From contig CAMVUM010000009.1 in assembly GCA_947170725.1 (NCBI GenBank), positions 1 to 64,000 of the forward strand: a stretch of DNA of 64,000 bases. The letters run 5' to 3'. Below are positions 51,534 to 60,542 of the stretch, piece by piece. The notes under the pieces are model-generated. The model was not told the DNA's origin, made no database searches, and saw only the letters and a program-made list of their open reading frames with translations. The translations under genes were made by a program, and so were the position numbers. The stretch is from an uncultured Prevotella sp. (GTDB taxonomy: Bacteria; Bacteroidota; Bacteroidia; Bacteroidales; Bacteroidaceae). Position 1 is the first letter of the stretch. Each line of letters starts with the position of its first letter.

Positions 51534-52895
51534 ATGTTTGAGAATTTAAGTGACAGACTGGAACGCTCGTTTAAGATACTGAAGGGCGAAGGCAAAATCA
51601 CTGAGATAAATGTTGCGGAGACGCTGAAAGACGTGCGCAGAGCACTTCTCGACGCCGACGTCAACTATAAAGTGGCGAAAACTTTCACGGACACGGTGAA
51701 GAAAAAAGCTATGGGCATGAACGTGCTCACAGCTGTGAAACCTGGCCAGCTCATGGTCAAGATAGTGCATGACGAGCTGACAGAGCTTATGGGCGGAAAA
51801 GCCGTAGAGATGAAACTCGAAGGACGGCCCGCCATCATACTTATGTCCGGTCTGCAGGGTTCGGGAAAAACAACATTCAGCGGAAAGTTGGCCAACCTCC
51901 TGAAAACAAAACAACACAAAAAACCGCTGCTCGTGGCCTGCGACGTGTACCGTCCTGCTGCCATCGAACAGCTGAAGGTTGTGGGTCAAACCGTTGGCGT
52001 GCCTGTATATTCAGAACCTGAAAGCAAGAACGTTCTGGACATCGCGGCCAACGCCATACGTGAAGCAAAGGCCAAAGGCAACGACGTTGTCATCGTCGAT
52101 ACCGCCGGCCGTTTGGCAGTAGACGAGGAGATGATGAACGAGATTGAGGCTCTCAAGAACGCCGTTAATCCCGACGAGACGCTCTTCGTTGTTGACTCAA
52201 TGACCGGTCAGGACGCTGTCAATACCGCCAAGGAATTCAACGACAGGCTCGATTTCGACGGTGTCGTGCTCACCAAACTTGACGGCGATACTCGCGGCGG
52301 TGCCGCGCTGTCCATCCGCACGGTAGTGACCAAACCTATCAAATTTGTAGGTACGGGCGAAAAGATGGAGGCTCTTGACGTTTTCCATCCCGAACGTATG
52401 GCAGACCGTATCCTCGGAATGGGCGATATCGTGAGCCTCGTTGAACGCGCGCAGGAACAGTTCGACGAAAAACAAGCCAAGGAACTGGAAAAGAAGATAC
52501 GCAAAAACCAGTTCGACTTCAACGACTTCATGAACCAGATTCAGCAAATCAAGAAGATGGGCAACATCAAGGATTTGGCAGCCATGATACCTGGAGTCGG
52601 CAAGGCCATAAAGGATGTGGACATTGACGATAATGCCTTCAAGGGCATAGAAGCCATCATCAACAGCATGACGCCCAAAGAACGCAGCCATCCGGAAATC
52701 ATCAACCAAAGCCGGCGAATGCGTATAGCAAAAGGTTCCGGAACAAACATCCAAGAAGTCAACCGCCTGCTGAAGCAGTTCGACCAGACCCGCAAGATGA
52801 TGAAGCTGGTGACAGGAACATCAAGCAGCAAAATGATGCAGATGGCAAACGCAATGAAGAACATGAAGGGTATGCCCGGAATGCCGAAGATGTAG
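51534..52895 (+). CDS. ffh: Signal recognition particle GTPase
   Basis: This 453-aa protein delivers nascent membrane proteins to the translocon with 4.5S RNA. The N domain (1-~90) contains LSDRLERSFKILKGEG. The G domain has GLQGSGKTTFSGKLA (G1), VACDVYRPAAIEQL, VIVDTAGRLAVDEEMM (G3) and LTKLDGDTRGGAAL (G4 region). The M domain binds RNA and signal peptides and ends in a methionine-rich tail (MANAMKNMKGMPGMPKM). The length is normal. folD follows after 92 bp. Confidence 0.97.
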   Translation: MFENLSDRLERSFKILKGEGKITEINVAETLKDVRRALLDADVNYKVAKTFTDTVKKKAMGMNVLTAVKPGQLMVKIVHDELTELMGGKAVEMKLEGRPAIILMSGLQGSGKTTFSGKLANLLKTKQHKKPLLVACDVYRPAAIEQLKVVGQTVGVPVYSEPESKNVLDIAANAIREAKAKGNDVVIVDTAGRLAVDEEMMNEIEALKNAVNPDETLFVVDSMTGQDAVNTAKEFNDRLDFDGVVLTKLDGDTRGGAALSIRTVVTKPIKFVGTGEKMEALDVFHPERMADRILGMGDIVSLVERAQEQFDEKQAKELEKKIRKNQFDFNDFMNQIQQIKKMGNIKDLAAMIPGVGKAIKDVDIDDNAFKGIEAIINSMTPKERSHPEIINQSRRMRIAKGSGTNIQEVNRLLKQFDQTRKMMKLVTGTSSSKMMQMANAMKNMKGMPGMPKM

Positions 52896-52987
52896 AGAAT
52901 GTTACCTTATATATAAGGTGGAAACACACTACATCCAACCATCTGACATTTACCATTTAACAATTATCATCTAACATCTAGAAGAAA

Positions 52988-53866
52988 ATGCAACTGATAG
53001 ACGGAAAGGCCACAGCGGCCAAGATAAAGGAAGAAATCGCCCAGGAAGTGGAGCAGATTGTTGCTGCCGGCGGCAAGCGCCCGCATTTGGCAGCAGTGCT
53101 CGTAGGACATGACGGCGGTTCGGAGACATACGTTAAGAACAAAGTGCTGGCATGCGAGGCTTGCGGGTTCAAGTCGTCGCTGAGACGCTTCGAGGACAAT
53201 ATAACAGAGGCTGAGCTGCTGGAATGCGTGGACAAGCTCAACAAAGACAACGACGTGGATGGATTTATCGTCCAACTGCCATTGCCAAAACATATTGACG
53301 AGCAGAAAGTGATAGAAGCCATCGACTACCGCAAGGATGTGGACGGATTCCATCCCATCAACGTAGGCCGCATGGCTATCGGACTTCCATGCTTCATATC
53401 GGCCACTCCGTTGGGCATCATTACACTTCTGCGCCGCTACGGCATAGAGACCAGCGGCAAGAAGTGTGTCATACTCGGCCGATCCAATATTGTAGGAAAG
53501 CCAATGGCGCAGTTGATGATGCAAAAGCAATATGGTGACGCAACAGTGACAGTATGCCACAGCCGCTCAAAGAGCCTGAAGGAAGAATGTCGCGAAGCCG
53601 ACATCATCATAGCTGCCATCGGACAACCTGATTTCGTCACGGCAGACATGGTTAAGGACGGCGCCGTTATCGTCGATGTGGGCACGACACGTGTTCCCGA
53701 TACATCGCGCAAGAGCGGATTCCGCCTCAATGGCGACGTCAAATTTGACGAAGTAGCTCCCAAATGCTCTTTCATCACTCCCGTTCCGGGCGGTGTCGGC
53801 CCTATGACAATCTGCTCACTGATGAAAAATACTCTGGCTGCCGGAAAGAAAGAGTATTATAAATAA
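52988..53866 (+). CDS. folD: Bifunctional methylenetetrahydrofolate dehydrogenase / cyclohydrolase
   Basis: This 292-aa enzyme interconverts 5,10-methylene-, methenyl- and 10-formyl-tetrahydrofolate. [20 protein letters not shown] contains the catalytic Lys/Tyr region, [14 protein letters not shown] is the FolD signature, and [18 protein letters not shown] binds NAD(P). [11 protein letters not shown] is the second signature. All are intact. It is followed within 3 bp by a small TPR gene, then the oxoacid oxidoreductase operon. Confidence 0.97.
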   Translation: MQLIDGKATAAKIKEEIAQEVEQIVAAGGKRPHLAAVLVGHDGGSETYVKNKVLACEACGFKSSLRRFEDNITEAELLECVDKLNKDNDVDGFIVQLPLPKHIDEQKVIEAIDYRKDVDGFHPINVGRMAIGLPCFISATPLGIITLLRRYGIETSGKKCVILGRSNIVGKPMAQLMMQKQYGDATVTVCHSRSKSLKEECREADIIIAAIGQPDFVTADMVKDGAVIVDVGTTRVPDTSRKSGFRLNGDVKFDEVAPKCSFITPVPGGVGPMTICSLMKNTLAAGKKEYYK

Positions 53867-53868
53867 GG

Positions 53869-54048
53869 ATGAAGAGCGAGGACTATTACGAGCGTGGCAA
53901 CCGGTTCAGACGTGAAGGTAACTGGCAGGAGGCAATCAACTGCTATATCGCCGCAATAGAGCTTGACCCATGCAGCCCTGCCGTCGAGGCAAAACAAATG
54001 CTTGACGACATATTGGGCTATTATAATAAAGACATGTATAATCCATAA
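53869..54048 (+). CDS. Small TPR-like protein (59 aa)
   Basis: This ORF starts 3 bp after folD stops and encodes 59 residues forming one tetratricopeptide unit: YYERGNRFRREGNWQEAINCY followed by AAIELDPCSPAVEAK, matching W-x2-A-x2-Y-x2-A-x3-P. A helix and an acidic/aromatic tail follow (DILGYYNKDMYNP). It fills the gap between folD and the ferredoxin gene exactly, which supports a real gene. It may assist assembly of the oxidoreductase, but that is only suggested by location. Confidence 0.8.
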   Translation: MKSEDYYERGNRFRREGNWQEAINCYIAAIELDPCSPAVEAKQMLDDILGYYNKDMYNP

Positions 54049-54060
54049 ATACAGAGTGAT

Positions 54061-54291
54061 ATGGGAAGAATAAGAGGTGCCATAATCGTTGATACCGGCA
54101 GGTGTAAAGGTTGCGCGCTATGCGTGGAAGCCTGCCCAAAGGACGTCATAGGACTGGCAAAAAAAGTTAACGTCAACGGATACACTTATGCAGAAGCCGT
54201 CAAAATGGAAGATTGCATAGGATGCGCATCATGCGGTATTGTGTGTCCTGACGGGTGTATCACCGTATATAAGAAAAAAATGGAGGGATGA
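54061..54291 (+). CDS. korD: 2-oxoacid:ferredoxin oxidoreductase, ferredoxin-like delta subunit
   Basis: This 76-aa protein binds two [4Fe-4S] clusters through CKGCALCVEACPKDVIGLA and CIGCASCGIVCPDGCITVY (two CxxCxxCxxxCP-type motifs). It transfers electrons from the catalytic subunits to free ferredoxin. Its stop overlaps the start of the alpha subunit (ATGA at 54288-54291), showing translational coupling. Confidence 0.95.
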   Translation: MGRIRGAIIVDTGRCKGCALCVEACPKDVIGLAKKVNVNGYTYAEAVKMEDCIGCASCGIVCPDGCITVYKKKMEG

Positions 54292-55385
54292 CAGCTATGG
54301 CAGAACAGGAAGTGACATTGATGAAAGGCAACGAGGCTATAGCCCGCGCTGCCATACGTTGCGGCGTTGACGGATATTTCGGTTATCCGATTACGCCCCA
54401 GAGTGAAGTAATCGAGACGCTTGCCCTCGACAAGCCGTGGGAAACAACCGGCATGGTGGTGTTGCAGGCAGAGAGCGAAGTGGCGTCAATCAACATGGTT
54501 TACGGAGCGGCAGGAGCCGGCAAACGCGCCATGACATCGTCATCAAGCCCCGGCATCGCACTCATGCAGGAGGGCATCGCCTATATGGCCGGCGCCGAAA
54601 TCCCCGGCGTTGTTGTCAACGTCCAGCGCGGAGGCCCCGGTCTTGGCACCATCCAGCCCTCACAGAGCGATTATTTTCAGGCTACACGCGGTGGTGGAAA
54701 CGGTGACTACAACGTGATTGTCCTCGCCCCGTCGTCTGTTCAGGAGATGGCAGATTTTGTAGACCTGGCTTTCGAACTTGCATTCAAATACCGCAATCCG
54801 GCAATGATACTGAGCGACGGTGTCATAGGCCAAATGATGGAGCGCGTTGTTTTGCCGCCCTACAAGCCACGCCGCACGGAGGAGGAAATCAGACGTGAGT
54901 GTCCTTGGGCGACAATAGGCCGAACCAAAGACCGCCAACCAAATATCATCACGTCATTGGAACTGAAACCGGAGGTGATGGAAAAACACAACATTCACTT
55001 ACAGGAGAAATACAGGAAAATACGCGAAACGGAGGTACGCTATGAGACATGGATGTGTGACGACGCCGACTACGTGATAGTAGCTTTCGGAAGTGCCGCC
55101 CGCATATCCCAAAAAGCCATTGACATGGCACGTGCCCAAGGTCTGCGTGTCGGACTCTTCCGCCCGATAACGCTATGGCCCTTCCCTACCCGCGAGATAG
55201 AGACAATCGCACACGGCAAAAAAGGCATACTTGTTGCCGAAATCAACGCCGGACAAATGGTGCAGGACGTGCGTCTGGCTGTCAACGGAAACCTGCCCGT
55301 TGAGCAGTTCGGCCGCCTCGGCGGCATTGTTCCGGAACCAAATGAGATAGTTGACGCTCTTCTGAAAATGAAGAACGAAAAGTGA
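54288..55385 (+). CDS. korA: 2-oxoacid:ferredoxin oxidoreductase, alpha subunit
   Basis: This 365-aa subunit contains the pyrimidine-binding and middle domains of the TPP-dependent oxidoreductase. MKGNEAIARAAIRCGVDGYFGYPITPQSEV is the family N-terminus, and AGKRAMTSSSSPGIALMQEG the CoA/substrate region. It is typical of the VorB/KorA type that acts on 2-oxoglutarate or branched-chain 2-oxoacids, decarboxylating them to acyl-CoA and reduced ferredoxin, or the reverse. Substrate cannot be decided from sequence. Start could be 54288 or 54297. Confidence 0.93.
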   Translation: MTAMAEQEVTLMKGNEAIARAAIRCGVDGYFGYPITPQSEVIETLALDKPWETTGMVVLQAESEVASINMVYGAAGAGKRAMTSSSSPGIALMQEGIAYMAGAEIPGVVVNVQRGGPGLGTIQPSQSDYFQATRGGGNGDYNVIVLAPSSVQEMADFVDLAFELAFKYRNPAMILSDGVIGQMMERVVLPPYKPRRTEEEIRRECPWATIGRTKDRQPNIITSLELKPEVMEKHNIHLQEKYRKIRETEVRYETWMCDDADYVIVAFGSAARISQKAIDMARAQGLRVGLFRPITLWPFPTREIETIAHGKKGILVAEINAGQMVQDVRLAVNGNLPVEQFGRLGGIVPEPNEIVDALLKMKNEK

Positions 55386-55501
55386 AGAAGAAGAATTTGC
55401 TGGCGCCGTTCACCTTTTGTGTGGGAAGTCACGAAGTGAATATTATATTTACCGTCCCTATACGGAGTTGTAATGACGCAGCACTAAAACACCCATAAGT
55501 T

Positions 55502-56281
55502 ATGAATGCAGAGTTAAACGAAATAATATCTCCGGAAAATCTGGTGTATAAGAAGCCGGAACTGATGAACGACGTTCCGATGCACTACTGTCCGGGGTGC
55601 AGTCATGGTGTGGTACACAAGTTGATTGGCGAAGTCATCGAAGAGATGGGAATGGAGGAAAAGACCGTTGGCGTCAGCCCAGTAGGATGTGCCGTATTTG
55701 CATACCGTTATTTGGACATCGACTGGCAGGAAGCGGCTCACGGACGTGCACCGGCCGTTGCCACCGCCATCAAACGCCTTTGGCCCGACCGCTTGGTATT
55801 CACGTATCAGGGTGACGGCGATTTGGCTTGTATTGGTACCGCCGAAACAATCCATGCGCTCAACCGCGGCGAAAATATTGTGATAGTCTTCATCAATAAC
55901 GCTATCTATGGTATGACCGGAGGACAGATGGCCCCCACCACTCTCCTGGGCCAGAAAACAGCAACCTGCCCGTATGGCCGAAACGCCGAACTCCACGGCT
56001 ATCCGCTAAAACTGACCGAAATAGCCGCCCAACTGGAGGGAACGTGCTACGTAACACGCCAGAGTGTAGAAACCGTGGCCGCCATACGCAGCACCAAACG
56101 GGCCTTACGCAAGGCATTCGAAGCGTCAATGGCCGGAAAGGGCAGCTGTCTGGTGGAAGTTGTATCCACATGCAACAGCGGATGGAAACTGTCACCGATC
56201 AAGGCTAACGAATGGATGAAAGAGAACATGTTTCCGTTCTATCCGAAAGGCGATTTAAAGGATACGTTAACCGAGGAGTAA
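55502..56281 (+). CDS. korB: 2-oxoacid:ferredoxin oxidoreductase, beta (TPP-binding) subunit
   Basis: This 259-aa subunit binds thiamine pyrophosphate: HYCPGCSHGVVHKLIGE at the N-terminus, VFTYQGDGDLACIG with the GDG motif, and NNAIYGMTGGQMAPTT completing the Mg-TPP site. CNSGWKLSP near the end is conserved. It follows korA after 116 bp in which I see no hairpin or promoter of note. Together with korA, korC and korD it forms one complex. Confidence 0.94.
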   Translation: MNAELNEIISPENLVYKKPELMNDVPMHYCPGCSHGVVHKLIGEVIEEMGMEEKTVGVSPVGCAVFAYRYLDIDWQEAAHGRAPAVATAIKRLWPDRLVFTYQGDGDLACIGTAETIHALNRGENIVIVFINNAIYGMTGGQMAPTTLLGQKTATCPYGRNAELHGYPLKLTEIAAQLEGTCYVTRQSVETVAAIRSTKRALRKAFEASMAGKGSCLVEVVSTCNSGWKLSPIKANEWMKENMFPFYPKGDLKDTLTEE

Positions 56282-56322
56282 GCTACTCTCCCAATTATTC
56301 CTAACAAAGAACACATATAATT

Positions 56323-56865
56323 ATGGAGAAAGAAATAATAATAGCAGGTTTCGGTGGTCAGGGCGTATTGTCAATGGGCAAGATTCTGGCCTACTCCGGT
56401 CTGATGGAAGACAAGGAAGTTACATGGATGCCGGCATATGGTCCCGAACAGCGCGGCGGAACAGCCAACGTGACGGTCATCGTGAGCGACGAACGCATAT
56501 CGTCTCCAATCCTCAGCAGCTACGACATTGCCATCGTGCTCAACCAGCCGTCTCTCGAAAAATTCGAGCCGAAGCTGAAACCGGGCGGCATACTCATATA
56601 CGACGGTTACGGAATCATCAACCCTCCGACACGGAAAGATATCACAGTCTATCGTGTTGACGCCATGGACAAGGCTGCTGAGATGAAGAACGGCAAGATT
56701 TTCAATATGATTGTGCTTGGCGGACTTCTCAAGGTTTGTCCTGTCGTGAGCCATGCCGGAATAGAGAAAGCCCTCTACAAGACACTGCCCGAACGCCACC
56801 ACGGCCTCATCCCGCTGAACATAAAGGCTTTGGAAGAGGGCGGAAAAATCATACACGAGGTATAA
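56323..56865 (+). CDS. korC: 2-oxoacid:ferredoxin oxidoreductase, gamma subunit
   Basis: This 180-aa subunit begins IIIAGFGGQGVLSMGKILAY, the GFGGQG signature of gamma subunits that contact CoA. TWMPAYGPEQRGGTANVTVI is the second family motif. It closes the operon korD-korA-korB-korC; a palindrome lies downstream at 56955. Confidence 0.94.
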   Translation: MEKEIIIAGFGGQGVLSMGKILAYSGLMEDKEVTWMPAYGPEQRGGTANVTVIVSDERISSPILSSYDIAIVLNQPSLEKFEPKLKPGGILIYDGYGIINPPTRKDITVYRVDAMDKAAEMKNGKIFNMIVLGGLLKVCPVVSHAGIEKALYKTLPERHHGLIPLNIKALEEGGKIIHEV

Positions 56866-56954
56866 GTATGTGATTTCATACAGTCTGAATAGACATGCAA
56901 TCTCTGGATATCAGTGTATCTGTCAGGGTAGTATCATAAGATTACTTATCACAC

Positions 56955-56989
56955 AACATGGATAACGGACAGTGTCCGTTATCCATGTT
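56955..56989. terminator. Perfect palindrome downstream of korC
   Basis: AACATGGATAACGGAC (56955-56970) and GTCCGTTATCCATGTT (56974-56989) form a 16-bp stem with a 3-nt loop. There is no true U-tract (ATTGTAAAT follows), so its efficiency as a terminator is uncertain. Confidence 0.65.
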
Positions 56990-57063
56990 ATTGTAAATGA
57001 CATATACTGCCACCGTTTAGTGTTAAATATAGTTATATGTACATTCCTTATATTTAATATTAC

Positions 57064-57071
57064 TACCTTTG
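57064..57071 (+). promoter_or_regulatory. -7 promoter box (TACCTTTG) of the MATE gene
   Basis: TACCTTTG lies 66 nt before ATG 57138. A clear -33 element is lacking. Confidence 0.5.
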
Positions 57072-57137
57072 CAGTCCTCTATCCGGAGATGCTACGGACA
57101 GAGCGATTGAGTCACTATTTATTCATACTGAAAGACT

Positions 57138-58490
57138 ATGTTTTTTGCTAAATACAAAGAGCAATACCGGCAAAATCTGATGCTGGCATTGCCAGTTATG
57201 CTTACTCAACTTGGACAGATGACCACACAGCTGGCAGACAATCTGATGGTGGGAAACTACGGAGGGACCAATCCCGTTCCGCTGGCGGCCGTGTCGTTCG
57301 GAGGTTCCGTCTCGTTCATTTTCTTCATAGCATCCATCGGTGTAGCCCTCGGACTGACACCGCTCGTGGGCGAACTCTACGTCAAAGGCGAGCACAAGCG
57401 TTCGGCCGCACTGCTCCACAACGGCATACTCTTTTATGTCCTGCTGGGTTTCATCAGCTCCGCCGCCCAATATGCCGCGATACCGCTGATGAGCTATATG
57501 AGACAGCCTGATGAAGTCGTGGCAATGGCAATTCCATACTATAAGATGTTGCTCGCCAGCATGCCTTTCGTCATGCTCTTCTTCGCTTTCAAGTCGTTTC
57601 TGGAAGGTGTGGGCAACACGAAGGTGGAAATGGTGGTGACCATTATTGCCAATGCCGTCAACATAGCCCTTAACTGGGTGCTCATCTTCGGCCGAATGGG
57701 CTTCGACGAGATGGGAGCCACCGGAGCCGGAGTGTCAACGCTGACTGCGCGCATCATCGCATCCATACTCATCGTCGGTTGGTTTGCCAGCCGGCCAGGA
57801 TACCGCCCCTACCTCAAGGGCTTCTCCCTCCGACGGTGGTCGTGGACGACTATCCGCAAACTGATACGGATGGGAATGCCGATATCGGCACAAGCGTTCA
57901 CGGAGTCGTCGGCTTTCGTCGGAACGAGCATCATGATGGGATGGCTGGGCACGGAAGCGCTCAGCGCCAACCATATTTCAATCACCGTGAGCAACTGTTC
58001 GCTCATGATCGTGATGGCCATCGGTGCCGCCACGACCATCCGCGTTTCCCACTGCTACGGCATGCACGACATTCCGCAACTGTCGCAGACCATCAAGGCT
58101 TCATATCATCTCGTACTGCTGTGGAACGCTATTGCCGCCGCCACATTCATATCGCTGCGCTTCACCATTCCGGCCATGTTCACCCAAAACGCCGAAGTTA
58201 TCTCCATAACGGCCTCACTGCTCGTCTATGCCGCTATGTACCAGCTGTCCGACGGCCTACAATATGTTTCCTGCGGAGCGCTACGTGGCATTCAGGACGT
58301 AAAGATTATCATGCCTATAGCCGTCATGGCCTATTGGATTCTCAATCTGCCGGTTGGCTATATGCTTGCCTTCCACTGCGGTATGGGTCCTAACGGGCTC
58401 TTTGCCGGATATGTGGTCGGATTGTCAGCCGCAGCCGTGCTGATGATTTCAAGATTAAGGAAGAAGATAAGGTATATGCGAACGGCCTGA
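57138..58490 (+). CDS. MATE-family multidrug/sodium antiporter
   Basis: This 450-aa protein has twelve predicted membrane helices in two homologous halves, with LALPVMLTQLGQMTTQLADNLMVG as the conserved first helix and EGVGNTKVEM in the loop of helix 6. The second half begins near residue 240 (IRMGMPISAQAFTESSAF). It is likely to export cationic compounds using an ion gradient; substrate unknown. It has its own -7 box and shares a bidirectional terminator with tyrA. Confidence 0.94.
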   Translation: MFFAKYKEQYRQNLMLALPVMLTQLGQMTTQLADNLMVGNYGGTNPVPLAAVSFGGSVSFIFFIASIGVALGLTPLVGELYVKGEHKRSAALLHNGILFYVLLGFISSAAQYAAIPLMSYMRQPDEVVAMAIPYYKMLLASMPFVMLFFAFKSFLEGVGNTKVEMVVTIIANAVNIALNWVLIFGRMGFDEMGATGAGVSTLTARIIASILIVGWFASRPGYRPYLKGFSLRRWSWTTIRKLIRMGMPISAQAFTESSAFVGTSIMMGWLGTEALSANHISITVSNCSLMIVMAIGAATTIRVSHCYGMHDIPQLSQTIKASYHLVLLWNAIAAATFISLRFTIPAMFTQNAEVISITASLLVYAAMYQLSDGLQYVSCGALRGIQDVKIIMPIAVMAYWILNLPVGYMLAFHCGMGPNGLFAGYVVGLSAAAVLMISRLRKKIRYMRTA

Positions 58491-58503
58491 AAACAGGCAA
58501 AAC

Positions 58504-58572
58504 AAAAAACGGCCGATACGCCAATGTGACTGAATGACTTATTCACACTGACGTATCGGCCGTTTTTTTGTT
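58504..58572. terminator. Bidirectional terminator between the MATE gene and tyrA
   Basis: AAAAACGGCCGATACG and CGTATCGGCCGTTTTT form an outer stem with an inner CAATGTGA-TGAAT/ATTCA-CACTG pairing, bounded by A-run and T-run, so it can end transcription from both sides. Confidence 0.92.
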
Positions 58573-58584
58573 TTACCAACACCG

Positions 58585-59379
58585 TCATTTGATTGTGTCG
58601 ATGTCACGCTTCACGTTGTTGCGTATCTTGGCCAGATATGCCTTCATGCCCTCAGCATCTTTGCTGTCGATGATGTCAAGCAACTCTTTCAGCTCGCTGC
58701 GTATCTGCTCTACCTGCCCGCCGGTGTAAGGGTTGAAAAGTATTTCCTGCAACAGATAGTCATCTTCGCTGAGCACTCCCTTTGCTATCTTCATGTGTCG
58801 CTTGAATGTGGTACCGGGCGCATCCTGATGTTTCATCACCGCCGCAAATACGAAAGTACTGACAAAGGGTATGCTCAACGAGTAGGCCACGGTACGGTCG
58901 TGCTCGTCGAATGTGTACTCATAGATATTAAGCCCGAGTTTGGAGTACAGGTCTTTGAAGAATATACGCCCCATATAGTCGCCCTCACTGATGATGATGG
59001 CGTTCTCCTCGCTGAGTTGCTGCAGATTGGCGAAGGTGGGGCCGAACATCGGGTGTGTCGACACGTAGCGGCGGCCGCTCTGCTCGTAGAATTCCTTCAA
59101 GCCGGTCTTCACCGAGGCTATGTCACTGATTATACAGTCGGCCGGCAGATATGGCAATACTTCGTTGTATGCCGATATGGTGTACTTCACGGTGACGGCG
59201 TTTATGACAAGTTCGGGACGGAAGTCTTCTATCTCCTCAAGTGTGGTGAAACGGCGGCAGTTGTATGTGAAGCGCATGCGCATCGGGTCTTTCTCGTAGA
59301 CGGCTGTCTCATGGTCGAAACTTAGCAGGTCTAGAAAAAAACTGCCCATCTTGCCTGCTCCTAATACTAATATCTTCAT
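58585..59379 (-). CDS. tyrA: Prephenate dehydrogenase
   Basis: This 264-aa NAD-dependent enzyme oxidises prephenate to 4-hydroxyphenylpyruvate on the way to tyrosine. The N-terminal Rossmann motif is KILVLGAGKMGSFFLDLL. CIISDIASVKTGL and RYVSTHPMFGPTFAN with the catalytic His are conserved. It is the last gene of the pheA-aminotransferase-aroG/CM-tyrA operon, 57 bp after its upstream neighbour. Confidence 0.94.
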   Translation of the reverse strand: MKILVLGAGKMGSFFLDLLSFDHETAVYEKDPMRMRFTYNCRRFTTLEEIEDFRPELVINAVTVKYTISAYNEVLPYLPADCIISDIASVKTGLKEFYEQSGRRYVSTHPMFGPTFANLQQLSEENAIIISEGDYMGRIFFKDLYSKLGLNIYEYTFDEHDRTVAYSLSIPFVSTFVFAAVMKHQDAPGTTFKRHMKIAKGVLSEDDYLLQEILFNPYTGGQVEQIRSELKELLDIIDSKDAEGMKAYLAKIRNNVKRDIDTIK

Positions 59380-59436
59380 TCTTTCATATAATGGGAATGA
59401 GGACGCGAAGACCGGTTCACGTCCTCATCCGCATGA

Positions 59437-60501
59437 TTACTTGTTGATGATTTCAAACTGCTGTCTTATCGACTCCTGGTGTATTTCCTCGTACACCCGC
59501 TTTACGAACATAGAGTCCATGCCGCAGAGTGAACCCTGGGCCCCGCGCTTATCAAGTATCTCGTTATAGCGGTTGGTCTGTATGACAGTCATGTTATGCT
59601 CCTTCTTATACTGGCCTATCTCACGGCATACGCGCATACGCTTGGCCAGAAGGTCCATCACCTGATTGTCTATCTCGTCAATCTGCTTACGCAGCTGGAC
59701 GATGCCCTCAGTGGTCACAGACTCGTCCCGGAGCACAAGCAGGCTCAATATATAGTCGAGCACGTCGGGTGTAACCTGCTGCTTTGCGTCACTCCATGCA
59801 GAATCGGGGTTGCAGTGGCTCTCTACGATGAGTCCGTCGAAGCCGAGGTCCATAGCCTGCTGGCAGAGCGGGGCCACCAGTTCGCGGCTGCCTCCTATGT
59901 GGCTCGGGTCGCAGAAAATGGGCAAAGCGGGTATTCGGCGGTGCAGTTCGATTGGAATCTGCCATGTTGGCAGATTGCGGTATATCTTCTTGTCGTAGCT
60001 GGAGAAACCGCGGTGTATGGCTCCCAGGCGCTTCACGCCGGCCTGGTTGATGCGCTCCAGCGCACCTATCCACAGCTCGAGATCAGGGTTGACGGGGTTC
60101 TTCACAAGCACAGGCACATCTACTCCTCTCAATGAATCGGCCAAAGCCTGCATGGCAAACGGATTGGCCGATGTGCGTGCGCCTACCCACAGTATGTCCA
60201 TATCGTATTTCATGGCAATCTCCACGTGTTCAGGCGTGGCCACCTCAGTGGCTATGAGCATGCCGGTTTCCTTCTTGACACTGGCCATCCACGGCAGCGC
60301 AGTCTCTCCGTTGCCCTCAAATCCGCCCGGCTTGGTGCGAGGTTTCCATACTCCGGCACGGAAAATGTGGCAGCCCTTGTCGGCAAGTTGCCGCGCCGTT
60401 GTCATCACTTGCTCTTCAGTCTCGGCCGAACATGGGCCGGCTATCACATACGGGCGCTCGTTGTCGCTCGGCAGTTGGAGTTTCTCTAATTCAAGTTCCA
60501 T
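59437..60501 (-). CDS. Bifunctional DAHP synthase / chorismate mutase
   Basis: This 354-aa fusion catalyses the first step of aromatic synthesis and the chorismate to prephenate branch. The start at 60501 gives MELELEKLQLPSDNERPYVI; an upstream in-frame start (60549) would overlap the aminotransferase gene. The DAHP synthase part (about 1-265) has AGPCSAETEEQV, RAGVWKPRTKPGGFEGNG and FCDPSHIGGS. The C-terminal ~90 residues (VQLRKQIDEIDNQVMDLLAKR MRV-type helix) are an AroQ chorismate mutase. The fusion couples pathway entry to feedback by prephenate in related enzymes. Confidence 0.95.
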   Translation of the reverse strand: MELELEKLQLPSDNERPYVIAGPCSAETEEQVMTTARQLADKGCHIFRAGVWKPRTKPGGFEGNGETALPWMASVKKETGMLIATEVATPEHVEIAMKYDMDILWVGARTSANPFAMQALADSLRGVDVPVLVKNPVNPDLELWIGALERINQAGVKRLGAIHRGFSSYDKKIYRNLPTWQIPIELHRRIPALPIFCDPSHIGGSRELVAPLCQQAMDLGFDGLIVESHCNPDSAWSDAKQQVTPDVLDYILSLLVLRDESVTTEGIVQLRKQIDEIDNQVMDLLAKRMRVCREIGQYKKEHNMTVIQTNRYNEILDKRGAQGSLCGMDSMFVKRVYEEIHQESIRQQFEIINK

Positions 60502-60542
60502 TATTATATTGCTTTTTGTTGTTTTCTTGTTTTTTATATATA

